42,478 nucleotides of DNA from Flavobacteriales bacterium (GCA_018623275.1 JAAZVU010000002.1:1-42478); one strand, 5' to 3'; positions 1-9,515 are shown, numbered from the stretch's first letter. The notes: generated by a model from the letters alone, not told the origin. Program-made: numbers and translations.

Positions 1-1671
1 CGTCTCTAGTTTCCCCATTTGACCGTAGGTACTTTTCTTAAATTCTTCACTACGCCCGTCGGTTCCGTGGTTGTCTACACTAACGACAATCATGTCGTAT
101 TCATTCGCAAGCATCTGGAACCACATACCATTAAATGCGTCATAGCTGTTCTCAACGGTCTGACGGCCAGGGCCACCATAGACAAACATGAACATTGGGT
201 AGGTTTTATTTGCATCAAAGTCCACCGGCTTGATCATCCAAGCGTTGAGGTCACCGCCGGTTGGCGTACTAACTGTGAAAAATTCTTTCGGTGAGTAAGT
301 GTATGCTTCCAATGCAGCCTCAGCGCGTTTGTTTTCTTTGAGTGTACGAACGATGCTGCCGTCGTTGCTTCGAAGTGTGACCACCGGCGGTACCCCTTCG
401 GCACTGTAGGTATTTACGAATAAGCTGAAATCGTTAGTAAAGGTGCCACGGTGCGTTCCTTTTTCGCTGGTGAGCAGTTTTTTGCTACGACCATTGATGC
501 GGATGCTGTAGATGTTACGCTCAGTAGCATTCATCTCCGAGCTCTGGTAATACAAACGCTTGTTTTCATCGATACCGTAGAACGAAGTAACGTTAAAATC
601 GCCGGAGGTAATCTGACGCTTTACTTTGCCTTGTGCACTGATATGGTACAGGTGGTTCCAGCCGTCTCTATCGCTCAGCATGATAAATGAGCCGTCTTCT
701 AGGAAGTACAATTCATCATTGATTTCAAGATATTTCTCGTCAGTCTCTTGGTAGAGTAGGGCATGTTCACCACTTGGCGCATCTACCGCATAGAGCTTGA
801 GGTCATTCTGCAGCCTATTCATGCTTTGAATCACCCACGTGCGATCATCGGACCATTTTGTACGTGGTAGGTATTCGTAAGGCGTCTTATCAAGCACCTG
901 ACGGACGCTTCCGTTTTCGCTGTCCCATAGATGTGCGGTAACTACACTATTGTCTTCACCAGCCTTCGGGTATTTGAAGGTATATGGGTTGGGGTACAAT
1001 TTATTCCCGTAAACATCCATATTGAAACTCCTGACATTGCTCTCGTCAAAGCGTAAAAAGCCGATGTAGCGTGAATCCGGAGACCACCAGAAGGCACTAA
1101 CTAGGGCAAATTCTTCTTCGTAGACCCAGTCCGTTGCACCATTGATGATGCTGTTAAAAGCCCCGTCCTTAGTAATTTGAATATGTGCATCTGTTGCGAT
1201 GTCATACGCATATAGATTATTGCCTAGGACGTAAGCCACGTGCTGGCCATCTGGTGAGTAGGTAGCATAGCGCACCTTTTCGTCGCGTAGTTTTTTAGCA
1301 GTACCCGAATTAAAATCGGCCAACCAAACCACACTGCGAGAACTGTATCTGTAAATACCGACTGTTTCTGTTTCTAAAAGGGCAGCAGTTTCATCTGCGT
1401 TGAATGAATACCCATCGAAACTGTTCAATCCTTCTACCGATGCGATATCGAAAAGTGTGGCTACTTTTTCGCCGCTCTCGTAGCTGTATTTGTCAATGGT
1501 TTTTTGTGTAGTGGCCGAATAGTGTGCACCGTCATTCATGCTGCGCAATCCGCTGATGCCGCCGGCGTAGAAAGAGTAGCGCTGCCAAAGGTCACTAAGG
1601 GTAATTGATTGTTGCGCTACCGCCGTAAAAGAAAGGGCAACACATAGGCTGAAGGAGAATATTTTTTTCAT
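1..1671 (-). CDS. S9 family peptidase, dipeptidyl peptidase IV-like (C-terminus cut off by window edge)
   Basis: Open minus-strand frame from ATG at 1671 (MKKIFSFSLCVALSFTAVAQQ, signal peptide) to the window edge; encodes YGGPGRQTVENSYDAFNGMWFQMLANEYDMIVVSVDNHGTDGRGEEFKKSTYGQMGKLET, typical of the DPP-IV catalytic domain start. Confidence 0.88.
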   Translation of the reverse strand, partial: MKKIFSFSLCVALSFTAVAQQSITLSDLWQRYSFYAGGISGLRSMNDGAHYSATTQKTIDKYSYESGEKVATLFDIASVEGLNSFDGYSFNADETAALLETETVGIYRYSSRSVVWLADFNSGTAKKLRDEKVRYATYSPDGQHVAYVLGNNLYAYDIATDAHIQITKDGAFNSIINGATDWVYEEEFALVSAFWWSPDSRYIGFLRFDESNVRSFNMDVYGNKLYPNPYTFKYPKAGEDNSVVTAHLWDSENGSVRQVLDKTPYEYLPRTKWSDDRTWVIQSMNRLQNDLKLYAVDAPSGEHALLYQETDEKYLEINDELYFLEDGSFIMLSDRDGWNHLYHISAQGKVKRQITSGDFNVTSFYGIDENKRLYYQSSEMNATERNIYSIRINGRSKKLLTSEKGTHRGTFTNDFSLFVNTYSAEGVPPVVTLRSNDGSIVRTLKENKRAEAALEAYTYSPKEFFTVSTPTGGDLNAWMIKPVDFDANKTYPMFMFVYGGPGRQTVENSYDAFNGMWFQMLANEYDMIVVSVDNHGTDGRSEEFKKSTYGQMGKLET

Positions 1672-1731
1672 GGAATTCAATTCTGTGAGGAGCTAAAGAT
1701 AACTCAAGAATTGCCACGAATAAAAGCCTGT

Positions 1732-2058
1732 TTATTCAGATTCAGGCGCAAGGGTAACGGCAAGACCTTCGAGGTCAGGATGCATGAAAATCTGACACCC
1801 CAATCGGCTGTTGTCTTCAACAAAAAATGCTTGATCGAGCATGTCCTCCTCGTCGTCCGAAGGTTCTTTGAGCTGATGATCGCTTTCAACATAGCAATGG
1901 CACGAGGCACACATCGCCATTCCACCACAAGTACCTTTTACAGGCAGCTCGTAGGATTTACAAACCTCCATGAGGTTCATGTTCATATCCGTTGGAGCAA
2001 CGAGTTCATGACTTTGACCTTCACGGTCAACAACAACGATATTGATATCTGCACTCAT
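1732..2058 (-). CDS. 2Fe-2S ferredoxin (adrenodoxin/ISC-like)
   Basis: 108 aa; Cys pattern GTCGGMAMCASCHCY...LGCQI typical of plant/adrenodoxin-type 2Fe-2S ferredoxins. Confidence 0.9.
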   Translation of the reverse strand: MSADINIVVVDREGQSHELVAPTDMNMNLMEVCKSYELPVKGTCGGMAMCASCHCYVESDHQLKEPSDDEEDMLDQAFFVEDNSRLGCQIFMHPDLEGLAVTLAPESE

Positions 2059-2059
2059 C

Positions 2060-3073
2060 TTATTCTAGACTGCCTACACCGCCCATTACGGTAGTGTATT
2101 TGAATGATAGTTTCTTATCTGGATAGGCACGCTTGAAGGCGCTTTGAACCATGATGGTACCCTCGTGGAATCCACAAAGGATAAGCTTGAGCTTACCAGG
2201 ATACGTGTTGACATCGCCTATGGCGTAGATGCCTTCAATATTTGTGCTGTAATCCGTGGCATTATCTACTACAATAGAGTTTTTCTCAATTTCTAATCCC
2301 CAATCTCCAATAGGTCCTAGGGTAGGAGTAAGACCGAAAAGCGGCAACCAGTCGGTACATTCAACCTCTGTTTTGCTCCCGTCTTTTGCATGGATAGTTA
2401 CAGATTCAAGCGTTTCGCCGCCAGCCACCTCTTTGACCTCTGCGTTAGTGATGAGGTTCACCTTACCGGCTTCAGCCAGAGCCATGACTTTATCTACGCT
2501 GTCCAAGTGTCCTCTGAAAGAAGTTCTACGGTGGACTAGGCTCACTTCCTCAGCAATCTCTGCCAAGAAGATGGTCCAGTCCAAGGCGCTATCACCACCG
2601 CCTGAAATCACCACTTTCTTGCCGCGATAAACCTCTGGGTCCTTGATGATGTATTTGATGCCTTTATCTTCAAAATCTGTAATGTTGGCAATAGGAGGTT
2701 TGCGCGGTGTGAATACACCTAGCCCGCCTGCTATGGCAACAGAAGGCGCACGGTGCTGTGTGCCTTTGTCTGTGGTCACGATGAATTGGTCCTCATCGTC
2801 TTTATCGATAGTAACAGCGCTCTCGCCTAGTGTGAAACCTGGGTTAAACGGTTTGATTTGCTCCATCAGATTATCGACCAATTCACCCGCATCTATGGTT
2901 GGAAAACCCGGGATGTCGTAAATAGGTTTCTTTGGATAAATCTCGGCAAGTTGACCGCCCGGTTGTGGCAACGAATCAATCAGGTGACACTTCATTTTCA
3001 AAAGTCCTGCTTCAAAGACTGTAAACAAGCCCGTAGGTCCTGCGCCAATGATGAGAAGATCTGTCTGGATCAT
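2060..3073 (-). CDS. Thioredoxin-reductase-like ferredoxin-NADP(+) reductase
   Basis: MIQTDLLIIGAGPTGLFTVFEAGLL (FAD GxGxxG), VVISGGGDSALDW (NADP site), GIYAIGDVNTYPGK; adjacent to the ferredoxin gene. The ORF track starts 16 codons upstream at 3121; the internal Met at 3073 is a better start. Confidence 0.88.
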   Translation of the reverse strand: MIQTDLLIIGAGPTGLFTVFEAGLLKMKCHLIDSLPQPGGQLAEIYPKKPIYDIPGFPTIDAGELVDNLMEQIKPFNPGFTLGESAVTIDKDDEDQFIVTTDKGTQHRAPSVAIAGGLGVFTPRKPPIANITDFEDKGIKYIIKDPEVYRGKKVVISGGGDSALDWTIFLAEIAEEVSLVHRRTSFRGHLDSVDKVMALAEAGKVNLITNAEVKEVAGGETLESVTIHAKDGSKTEVECTDWLPLFGLTPTLGPIGDWGLEIEKNSIVVDNATDYSTNIEGIYAIGDVNTYPGKLKLILCGFHEGTIMVQSAFKRAYPDKKLSFKYTTVMGGVGSLE

Positions 3074-3201
3074 AAACGAATAGCTATTATTCTGTGCACA
3101 AAAATAGGGTGTAGAAGCCAAAGGAATTACTGAGGATTATCAATGTTTTCAATGAAGTTTTGCGTTTACTCATTTGAGGGCGCTTTGATTGCATATCGAT
3201 G

Positions 3202-3209
3202 TATATTTG
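3202..3209 (+). promoter_or_regulatory. Candidate Bacteroidota -7 box (TATATTTG) for the giant secreted protein
   Basis: Exact TAnnTTTG match 21 nt upstream of the ATG; the nearest TTTG boxes (3184, 3173) have non-ideal spacing. Confidence 0.35.
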
Positions 3210-3229
3210 CTTTATCAAAATAGAAACCT

Positions 3230-6200
3230 ATGCGCTTACGCTTTTTGTGGGCAATGTTATTGCCACTAGGCCTTTTCGGCCAAACTACTATCCTGAACAT
3301 GCCTATTGATGGCTCAACGGACACCACGACAGAATGTTCTGGGATTTTAGTTGACGGCGGAGGTATCAATGGAAACTACACCGCTTACAACAACGGCTAT
3401 GTAATTATTGATCCGCCTGGAAACGATACGGTAACATTGACATTCACTACCTGGAGTTTGTATCACTCAAGCGATTTTATTCAGGTTTATGATGGAGTCG
3501 GGACATCTTCGACTTATCTGGGATATTATTCTTCTACTTCAACGCCAACTACCATCACTGCTCCTTCAGGCGCATTGACCATTAGATTTTACACCAATTA
3601 TTGGGGACATTCGGCAGGGTTTGTAGCGAATTGGTCGACTTCTGGGACCACCGCGCCAACGGCAAATTTCACGTACGCGGCCCAGAGCCAGAATTATAAT
3701 ACCCCAATCCAATTCGTGAACACCTCTTCAAATGGGGGTTCTTCTTTTTGGGATTTCGGGGATGGCAGTACTAGCACGGCGCAGAATCCTACGCACAATT
3801 ACACTTCTTCAGGTACGCAGACCATTACCTTGATCGAGTCAAATTGTAATTCTTCGGATACTATCACTTCGACCATCACCATTTCGAATGGTCCTGATAT
3901 TCAATCGTACGACGATACAATCAATATGACGGTAGCATGTAACACCATTGCAACAGAATATTGGACACTATCAAATGGCACAGGTGCAGGGCCGCTTACT
4001 TTGGATGTCGAGGTGTATGATACGGCTGTGTCGGAACACATACATTTTGATAATGATACGGAAGGCGCATTTATGTCGTCTGGTTATGCAACTATCACAA
4101 GGACTACTTCGGCGGCTCAGGGGTCTCATGCTCTGAGTGTAACAAGTGCTTCGTCTTCAGAGGTAATGACCATTCCAGTAGCTGGTGCTGGCCCGGGATT
4201 TCAACCAACATATTTTGCTTATCGAACCAAAGCTTCTACCTCGTCTTATAGAGCTTGTAAATTCCAAATGGCCAGTGATAACACTTATGCCCCTTCTATT
4301 CTTGGATATACTTTCTGGTATTCTGACGGTAGATTAGGGATTAGACGCAGAACCCTGAGCGGTTCTTTGGGATTTGAGTATATCACTAATAGTCTCGGTA
4401 ACTGGGCGCTTATTGAATACAAGAATATTGACTGGGCTAATGAGACGTTTGATTTATACCTGGACGGTACGTATCACAATTCATATAAGTTCTTGAATCC
4501 TACGACAAACGTCAATGCCAACTATGCGAGCTATTTAAGGCTCGTCAATGATTATTCATCCGATTTAGTATATCTGGATGATATTAAAATTGGTTTTGGT
4601 TCCAATAGTGCCACTCTATCCATTAGTCCGAGCTCAGCGACTGTTCTTGGTGGTAATAGCACAACGTTCAGCCTGCAATTTGACGCAACTGGTTTGACCA
4701 GTGGCCAGTATTACTCCAGTGTAGTTGTTTCTTCGAACGATACGACCATTAATAATGATACTATACCAGTAATAGCCACGGTTGAAGGTAGCTATGAATT
4801 CAACACATTATCGGATACCCTAGATTTTGGCAATGTTGCCTCAGGTAAGCTTTATAATGACTCCATGATGGTATTGAATACCGGTTGTGCTGATCTTCAA
4901 GTAGACTCATTGGTAGAGGCGAGTACGGATTTTATGGCTTCTATGAATTCTATTTCAGATGGTGATACTGGGTATGTATATGCCCAATTCACTGCCCCGT
5001 CTGCAGGAACCTATATAGATAGCTTTATAGTATATACTCCGGACAGCAGTTTTACGAGATACTTTAAAGCATATGCCTTTGATGCACCTTCGATAGCCTT
5101 GGATTCAACGGTCTTCAACCTTTCTGTGAATGGCTGTCCGGATACTGTCGATGTATCTTATTGGATTTATAATAACGGTCAGCAATCTTTGACTTTTGAA
5201 AATGAAGGTGTGCCCACAGTAGCACCTCCGGCTTGTCCTTTTACCATCCAACTCACGGATTCTTATGGTGATGGCTGGAATGGGGCTAAAGTCGATTTAA
5301 TCGATTCCGATGGCAATGTTCTCTACACGCTGGGAACCACCTTTTATTACGGTTCATTATTTAATGAGAGCGTAATGTTGTGTTCCGGAGAGACCTACCG
5401 AATAGTTGTTACAGCTACGGGTAGTTATAAGTCTGAAATCGGCCTTAATGTTATCGAGAACGGAACAACAATAGCTTCTTACTCCAATACATCTGCAACG
5501 AATTTAGGCACTCAGATGGCTCAATTTAGTGCGAATTGTGGCATACCATGTTCAAACCCTTCTACCTTGGTGTTCGATCCTACTACCGGCACTGTTGCCG
5601 CTGCTGACTCACAGTTGGTAGTGATGAAGATTTACACAGATAGCTTGATGGAAGGAACGTATCAGTATTCTGCCTATGTAAGTTCAAATGATCCTGTAGA
5701 TTCAGTAATGGATATTACCGTAAATCTGACCCTTGACGGTGTTTCTGAAACATACATCAACCGTTCGATGTGTTATGACCTAGATACCTTAGTCAAAGGC
5801 GGCACTTATGTGGATAGTGTTTTTGTTGAAAATTTAGGTTGTGACAGCTTGTACTTCAATTCTTTGTCTTCAACTGACGCCATATTTAGTGCCTCAGCAG
5901 CATATAGCGAAATAGGCGTTGGCGATAGCGGTTGGGTAATTGTGACTATTAGTCCTACAACCGTAGGAGCTATAACGGACACCGTTTTTGTAAATACTTC
6001 CGACACGACCTGGCCATTGTGTTACAACGGTTATGTAGCAGAGGCACCAAATGCTTGGGTAAACACTAACCCGATCTCTTTGTCTACGGTGAATTGTGGC
6101 GATTCAGTGGCATTCACATTCCCAATTGCTAACACGGCCTCAGGCACTAGTCTTGACTGGTCAGTAACCTCTGGCGAAGTGCTCAATGTTTTGATGGTGA

Positions 6201-8959
6201 ATTACAGCGTATATCCTGCGTTATTGACCAAATTAGACAACTACCTGGATGGTGTGTCGGACATGAATATCAAGTCAGTGACCACGCTTAGTGCTGCTGT
6301 AGCCGAGCTTGGTTGGGCCGATGTAGTGATATTCCCATCAATCACATCATCGCCTTCAGCATCAGATTACACCAACATTGAGGATGATATGGAGACGTTC
6401 ATCAACGATGGCGGTAAGATGATCATTATTGGATCAGCTTTTGTCAGTGATATACTTTCGATGGATTTTATCTCAGGATACTACTACGGTAATTACACGA
6501 ACTACACCCATTATGTGAATACAACGTTGAACCATCCGTATACGCAAGGCTTGCCTTCTAGTTTTACAGCCCAAAGTGCTGCAATGAATGCTAGAATTAC
6601 GAATACGGGTACGCAGCAACTAGTGTATTATTCTTACTATTCACACGGTTTGACGGTTAGTCCGATCGGTGATGGTGAGCTCATTTACTTTGCATACAAC
6701 TGGAATCAGGTGTATACGGAAATAGAGACTATGATGAGCAATATTCTGACCACCACTTTGTCAGATAAGTCCACCGGTTTGAACTGGATTTCCTTTGCGA
6801 ATAACCTGGGAACTACCAGTGGAGGTGATACCACCATTATAAGTGGTACTGCATACTCGGATAGTCTAGATGCTGGCGTTCATAATTTGAGCATCTCGGT
6901 TACGACCAATGACCCAACAGGCGGCACCTTTAGTATTCCTGTGACACTAACCGTTAACGGTAAAGGGGAGAGTGATCTAGATGCTGGATGTGAGGCGTGG
7001 GGCAGTTCGTTCCAAAACATGACGCACGTTCGCGATGTCGCTGTGTACAATTTGGGATGTGATACTTTGACCATCTCAAGCGTGGCTACTGGCGGATCAG
7101 ATTTCTCAGCGTCGTCTTCGAATGTCGCTATTGCCCCAGGTGATACAGGTTATGTGCCTGTGAGTCTTTATTCGTCAACCATTGGTGCTGTAAGCGATAC
7201 GCTTTCAATCTACACGGATGCAGATACGGTGTATAAGTGTTTAACTGGAACCATTGTTGGCGCATCAGATATAGCGGTAGCACCTAATCCTATAAACGTG
7301 ACGGTGAATAAGTGTAACAGCTTTACTACAGTGCCATACACTATTACGAATAATGGCTCTGCATCGCTCACTTACGATGTCAGTGTTGCAGAGGTGTATG
7401 ATAGTGCTTATACTCAAACTTGGTTGTATCCAGCACCGAATTACTCCAACCAGTTGACCTTCTCTTTTAACAACATCATCGATTCTGATACGCTGTTCTA
7501 CGAGATCATTCTCAATGGTGCTTACAGCAACACGAATCAGTACTATTACCTTTATTTGAACAACAGTTATATTCAGACTTTTTACGATAATAATGTTGCT
7601 GATTACACCAATGATACCATCACAGGTTTCATTACGGGCTGGCAGTTGAGTAATGCCATTACTGCCGGATACTGTGATATTCGATTGTACTCTTACAACT
7701 ACACGAGTGTGACGGGCCAAACGGCTACGGTTCGAGTGAAACAACGTAAATCAGTAACGTGGGCAGCGCCAGTAGGCTTGACTTCTGGTACATTAACTGC
7801 AGGAAACTCGGTTTCTAAATCACTGTTGGTTACGGTTACAAATCTTTCTTTAGGCACCTATAACACCAGTGTGATCTTTGAAACTAATGATCCTTCTGAT
7901 CCATTCTACAGCGTTCCGATGACGGTGAATGTGGTGAGTGAGCCGGATATGGAGCTCAGTACTGGCACACTAAACTATGGTAGCGTGTATGATACGCAGC
8001 CTAAAGTAGATTCAATCATTGTTGAAAACAATGGTTGTACTGATCTTAGCATCACCAACATCACAAGTAACAATTCGCATTTCGTTCCTGGTTGGACTAC
8101 ACAGACTATTTCGGCTGGTGGTTCTGCAATTTTGCCGGTGACCTTCACAGCAACTACACCGGGATTAGAAACAGGTATATTGACTTTTGCAAATAATGAC
8201 AGTGTCCAATTGGTCACCATGCAAGCCAACGTAGTTTTTGCACCAGTAGCAGATTACCAATACACTGTTCAAAATAGCTGTACGGGGTTAATTACGTTCT
8301 CGAATGAGAGTACCAATGGATCGCAGTACTTCTGGTCGTTTGACGATGGGACTTTCTCAGCTGCAGTAAATCCGTCTCATACGTACACGAAACCGGGCAC
8401 CTACAATGTTATGCTTGTTACCTCAAATACCGGTGGCTCTGATACGACCTACAAGACTGTCACTTTGAATGACGTATTGTACGTAGACTTTGCCTTCCCA
8501 ACATCGGTTCAAGCTGGCCAGGTTATTCAGTTCACAGATTCTTCCATGTACCCAGTGTCTTGGCAATGGTTCTTTGGTGATGGTAATAACAGTACCACAC
8601 CGAACCCGCAGCACACTTATGCAAACAAAGGGACGTACATCGTGACTTTGTTGGCTCAGAATAGCGCAGGTTGTTCTGGAAGTGAGAATCAGCAAATTGA
8701 TGTGTTGAGCGGCATTGGACTTGATGAAAGTACACCTGACGACCTTACCATTTATCCTGTGCCAACCACGGGAAGACTGACGGTTGAAACAGCTGCTGAG
8801 GTTGAGAGTATTTCGCTCTACAATATGACGGGCCAATTCATTACTGAAGTGCGCGGTCAACGAAGCTTAGACCTTAGTACGCTCCCGGCAGGTACGTACA
8901 TGCTACGAATCTCAGGAGAGACCTGGGTAGTAAACCGTAGCGTAGAGTTATTGAAATAA
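3230..8959 (+). CDS. Giant secreted multidomain protein: CUB-like domain, PKD domains, iterated Ig-like modules with inserted domains, T9SS C-terminal sorting domain
   Basis: 1909-aa ORF with signal peptide MRLRFLWAMLLPLGLFGQ; PKD motifs (FWDFGDGSTSTAQNPTHNY, YFWSFDDGTFSAAVNPSHTY, WQWFFGDGNNSTTPNPQHTY); C-terminus LTIYPVPTTGRLTVET...LPAGTYMLRISGETWVVNRSVELLK typical of T9SS type A sorting domains. Confidence 0.92.
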   Translation: MRLRFLWAMLLPLGLFGQTTILNMPIDGSTDTTTECSGILVDGGGINGNYTAYNNGYVIIDPPGNDTVTLTFTTWSLYHSSDFIQVYDGVGTSSTYLGYYSSTSTPTTITAPSGALTIRFYTNYWGHSAGFVANWSTSGTTAPTANFTYAAQSQNYNTPIQFVNTSSNGGSSFWDFGDGSTSTAQNPTHNYTSSGTQTITLIESNCNSSDTITSTITISNGPDIQSYDDTINMTVACNTIATEYWTLSNGTGAGPLTLDVEVYDTAVSEHIHFDNDTEGAFMSSGYATITRTTSAAQGSHALSVTSASSSEVMTIPVAGAGPGFQPTYFAYRTKASTSSYRACKFQMASDNTYAPSILGYTFWYSDGRLGIRRRTLSGSLGFEYITNSLGNWALIEYKNIDWANETFDLYLDGTYHNSYKFLNPTTNVNANYASYLRLVNDYSSDLVYLDDIKIGFGSNSATLSISPSSATVLGGNSTTFSLQFDATGLTSGQYYSSVVVSSNDTTINNDTIPVIATVEGSYEFNTLSDTLDFGNVASGKLYNDSMMVLNTGCADLQVDSLVEASTDFMASMNSISDGDTGYVYAQFTAPSAGTYIDSFIVYTPDSSFTRYFKAYAFDAPSIALDSTVFNLSVNGCPDTVDVSYWIYNNGQQSLTFENEGVPTVAPPACPFTIQLTDSYGDGWNGAKVDLIDSDGNVLYTLGTTFYYGSLFNESVMLCSGETYRIVVTATGSYKSEIGLNVIENGTTIASYSNTSATNLGTQMAQFSANCGIPCSNPSTLVFDPTTGTVAAADSQLVVMKIYTDSLMEGTYQYSAYVSSNDPVDSVMDITVNLTLDGVSETYINRSMCYDLDTLVKGGTYVDSVFVENLGCDSLYFNSLSSTDAIFSASAAYSEIGVGDSGWVIVTISPTTVGAITDTVFVNTSDTTWPLCYNGYVAEAPNAWVNTNPISLSTVNCGDSVAFTFPIANTASGTSLDWSVTSGEVLNVLMVNYSVYPALLTKLDNYLDGVSDMNIKSVTTLSAAVAELGWADVVIFPSITSSPSASDYTNIEDDMETFINDGGKMIIIGSAFVSDILSMDFISGYYYGNYTNYTHYVNTTLNHPYTQGLPSSFTAQSAAMNARITNTGTQQLVYYSYYSHGLTVSPIGDGELIYFAYNWNQVYTEIETMMSNILTTTLSDKSTGLNWISFANNLGTTSGGDTTIISGTAYSDSLDAGVHNLSISVTTNDPTGGTFSIPVTLTVNGKGESDLDAGCEAWGSSFQNMTHVRDVAVYNLGCDTLTISSVATGGSDFSASSSNVAIAPGDTGYVPVSLYSSTIGAVSDTLSIYTDADTVYKCLTGTIVGASDIAVAPNPINVTVNKCNSFTTVPYTITNNGSASLTYDVSVAEVYDSAYTQTWLYPAPNYSNQLTFSFNNIIDSDTLFYEIILNGAYSNTNQYYYLYLNNSYIQTFYDNNVADYTNDTITGFITGWQLSNAITAGYCDIRLYSYNYTSVTGQTATVRVKQRKSVTWAAPVGLTSGTLTAGNSVSKSLLVTVTNLSLGTYNTSVIFETNDPSDPFYSVPMTVNVVSEPDMELSTGTLNYGSVYDTQPKVDSIIVENNGCTDLSITNITSNNSHFVPGWTTQTISAGGSAILPVTFTATTPGLETGILTFANNDSVQLVTMQANVVFAPVADYQYTVQNSCTGLITFSNESTNGSQYFWSFDDGTFSAAVNPSHTYTKPGTYNVMLVTSNTGGSDTTYKTVTLNDVLYVDFAFPTSVQAGQVIQFTDSSMYPVSWQWFFGDGNNSTTPNPQHTYANKGTYIVTLLAQNSAGCSGSENQQIDVLSGIGLDESTPDDLTIYPVPTTGRLTVETAAEVESISLYNMTGQFITEVRGQRSLDLSTLPAGTYMLRISGETWVVNRSVELLK

Positions 8960-8977
8960 GACAAGCTTTTTTACTAG

Positions 8978-9017
8978 AAACAAGAAACCCGGCGCATCCG
9001 CGCCGGGTTTCTTGTTT
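8978..9017. terminator. Strong Rho-independent terminator
   Basis: Perfect 18-bp stem AAACAAGAAACCCGGCGC-atcc-GCGCCGGGTTTCTTGTTT followed by T tract, 18 nt after the 3230..8959 stop. Confidence 0.92.
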
Positions 9018-9119
9018 TTATGCTCACCTGTTTATAAACAATGAGTAAGTGAAAGAACGCATTTCATTTTAAGTAGAAAGTCTTATGTATATTCGGAGAA
9101 AGGATTAAAACTCATAATC

Positions 9120-9371
9120 ATGACAGAAAACATTTTTGAACAAGATTTCACTTTGTTGGCTGGAGCGAAAGAACTGGAAGTACTAAACGAACTTGTTGGA
9201 CTTAAACTCCAAGATTTAAACAAACATGTCATGGGCCTACGCGGTCGTGACAAGCAACATGTAGAGGAGGCCCTAGGGCACCTTGAGAACTGCCGAGTGG
9301 CTTTGCGCAATACTGCATTTGAGATTCAGCGCACCATCAACGCAGTAACCCCACAGCCGGTCGACATTTAA
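9120..9371 (+). CDS. Small hypothetical protein (83 aa, predicted helical)
   Basis: Stand-alone ORF between terminators, Leu/Glu/Lys-rich helical composition; no family recognised. Confidence 0.6.
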   Translation: MTENIFEQDFTLLAGAKELEVLNELVGLKLQDLNKHVMGLRGRDKQHVEEALGHLENCRVALRNTAFEIQRTINAVTPQPVDI

Positions 9372-9428
9372 TTCTCGCTCCTTTTCATTTTTATGTTTCC
9401 TACCTCCCCAGGGGGGTATTGACCGGCT

Positions 9429-9460
9429 AAAACGGCGATCCACCAGGATCGCCGTTTTTT
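9429..9460 (+). terminator. Rho-independent terminator after the 83-aa ORF
   Basis: AAAACGGCGATCC-acca-GGATCGCCGTTTT followed by TTTT. Confidence 0.9.
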
Positions 9461-9484
9461 TTGATCCCCAAAAATTTTGGGCAT

Positions 9485-9515
9485 AAAAAACCCCCGCGGG
9501 CGCAGCCCGCGGGGG
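9485..9515 (-). terminator. Rho-independent terminator of metK
   Basis: Stem CCCCCGCGGGC-gca-GCCCGCGGGGG flanked by A6 on the + strand (T6 on the minus transcript), just 3' of the metK stop. Confidence 0.9.

Noticed and set aside
1711-2094. 127-aa + strand ORF over the ferredoxin gene
   Set aside because: Antisense of a clear 2Fe-2S ferredoxin with intact Cys motif; the + translation has no family features.
7265-7744. 159-aa minus-strand ORF inside the giant secreted protein gene (also 8423-8860, 7975-8229, 5806-6006)
   Set aside because: Antisense to a well-supported coding frame, no recognisable domain; typical shadow ORFs in a long stop-poor gene.
3890-8241. Possible DNA tandem repeat array in the giant gene
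   Set aside because: The repetition is at protein level with diverged nucleotide sequence; no simple nucleotide tandem repeat was seen.
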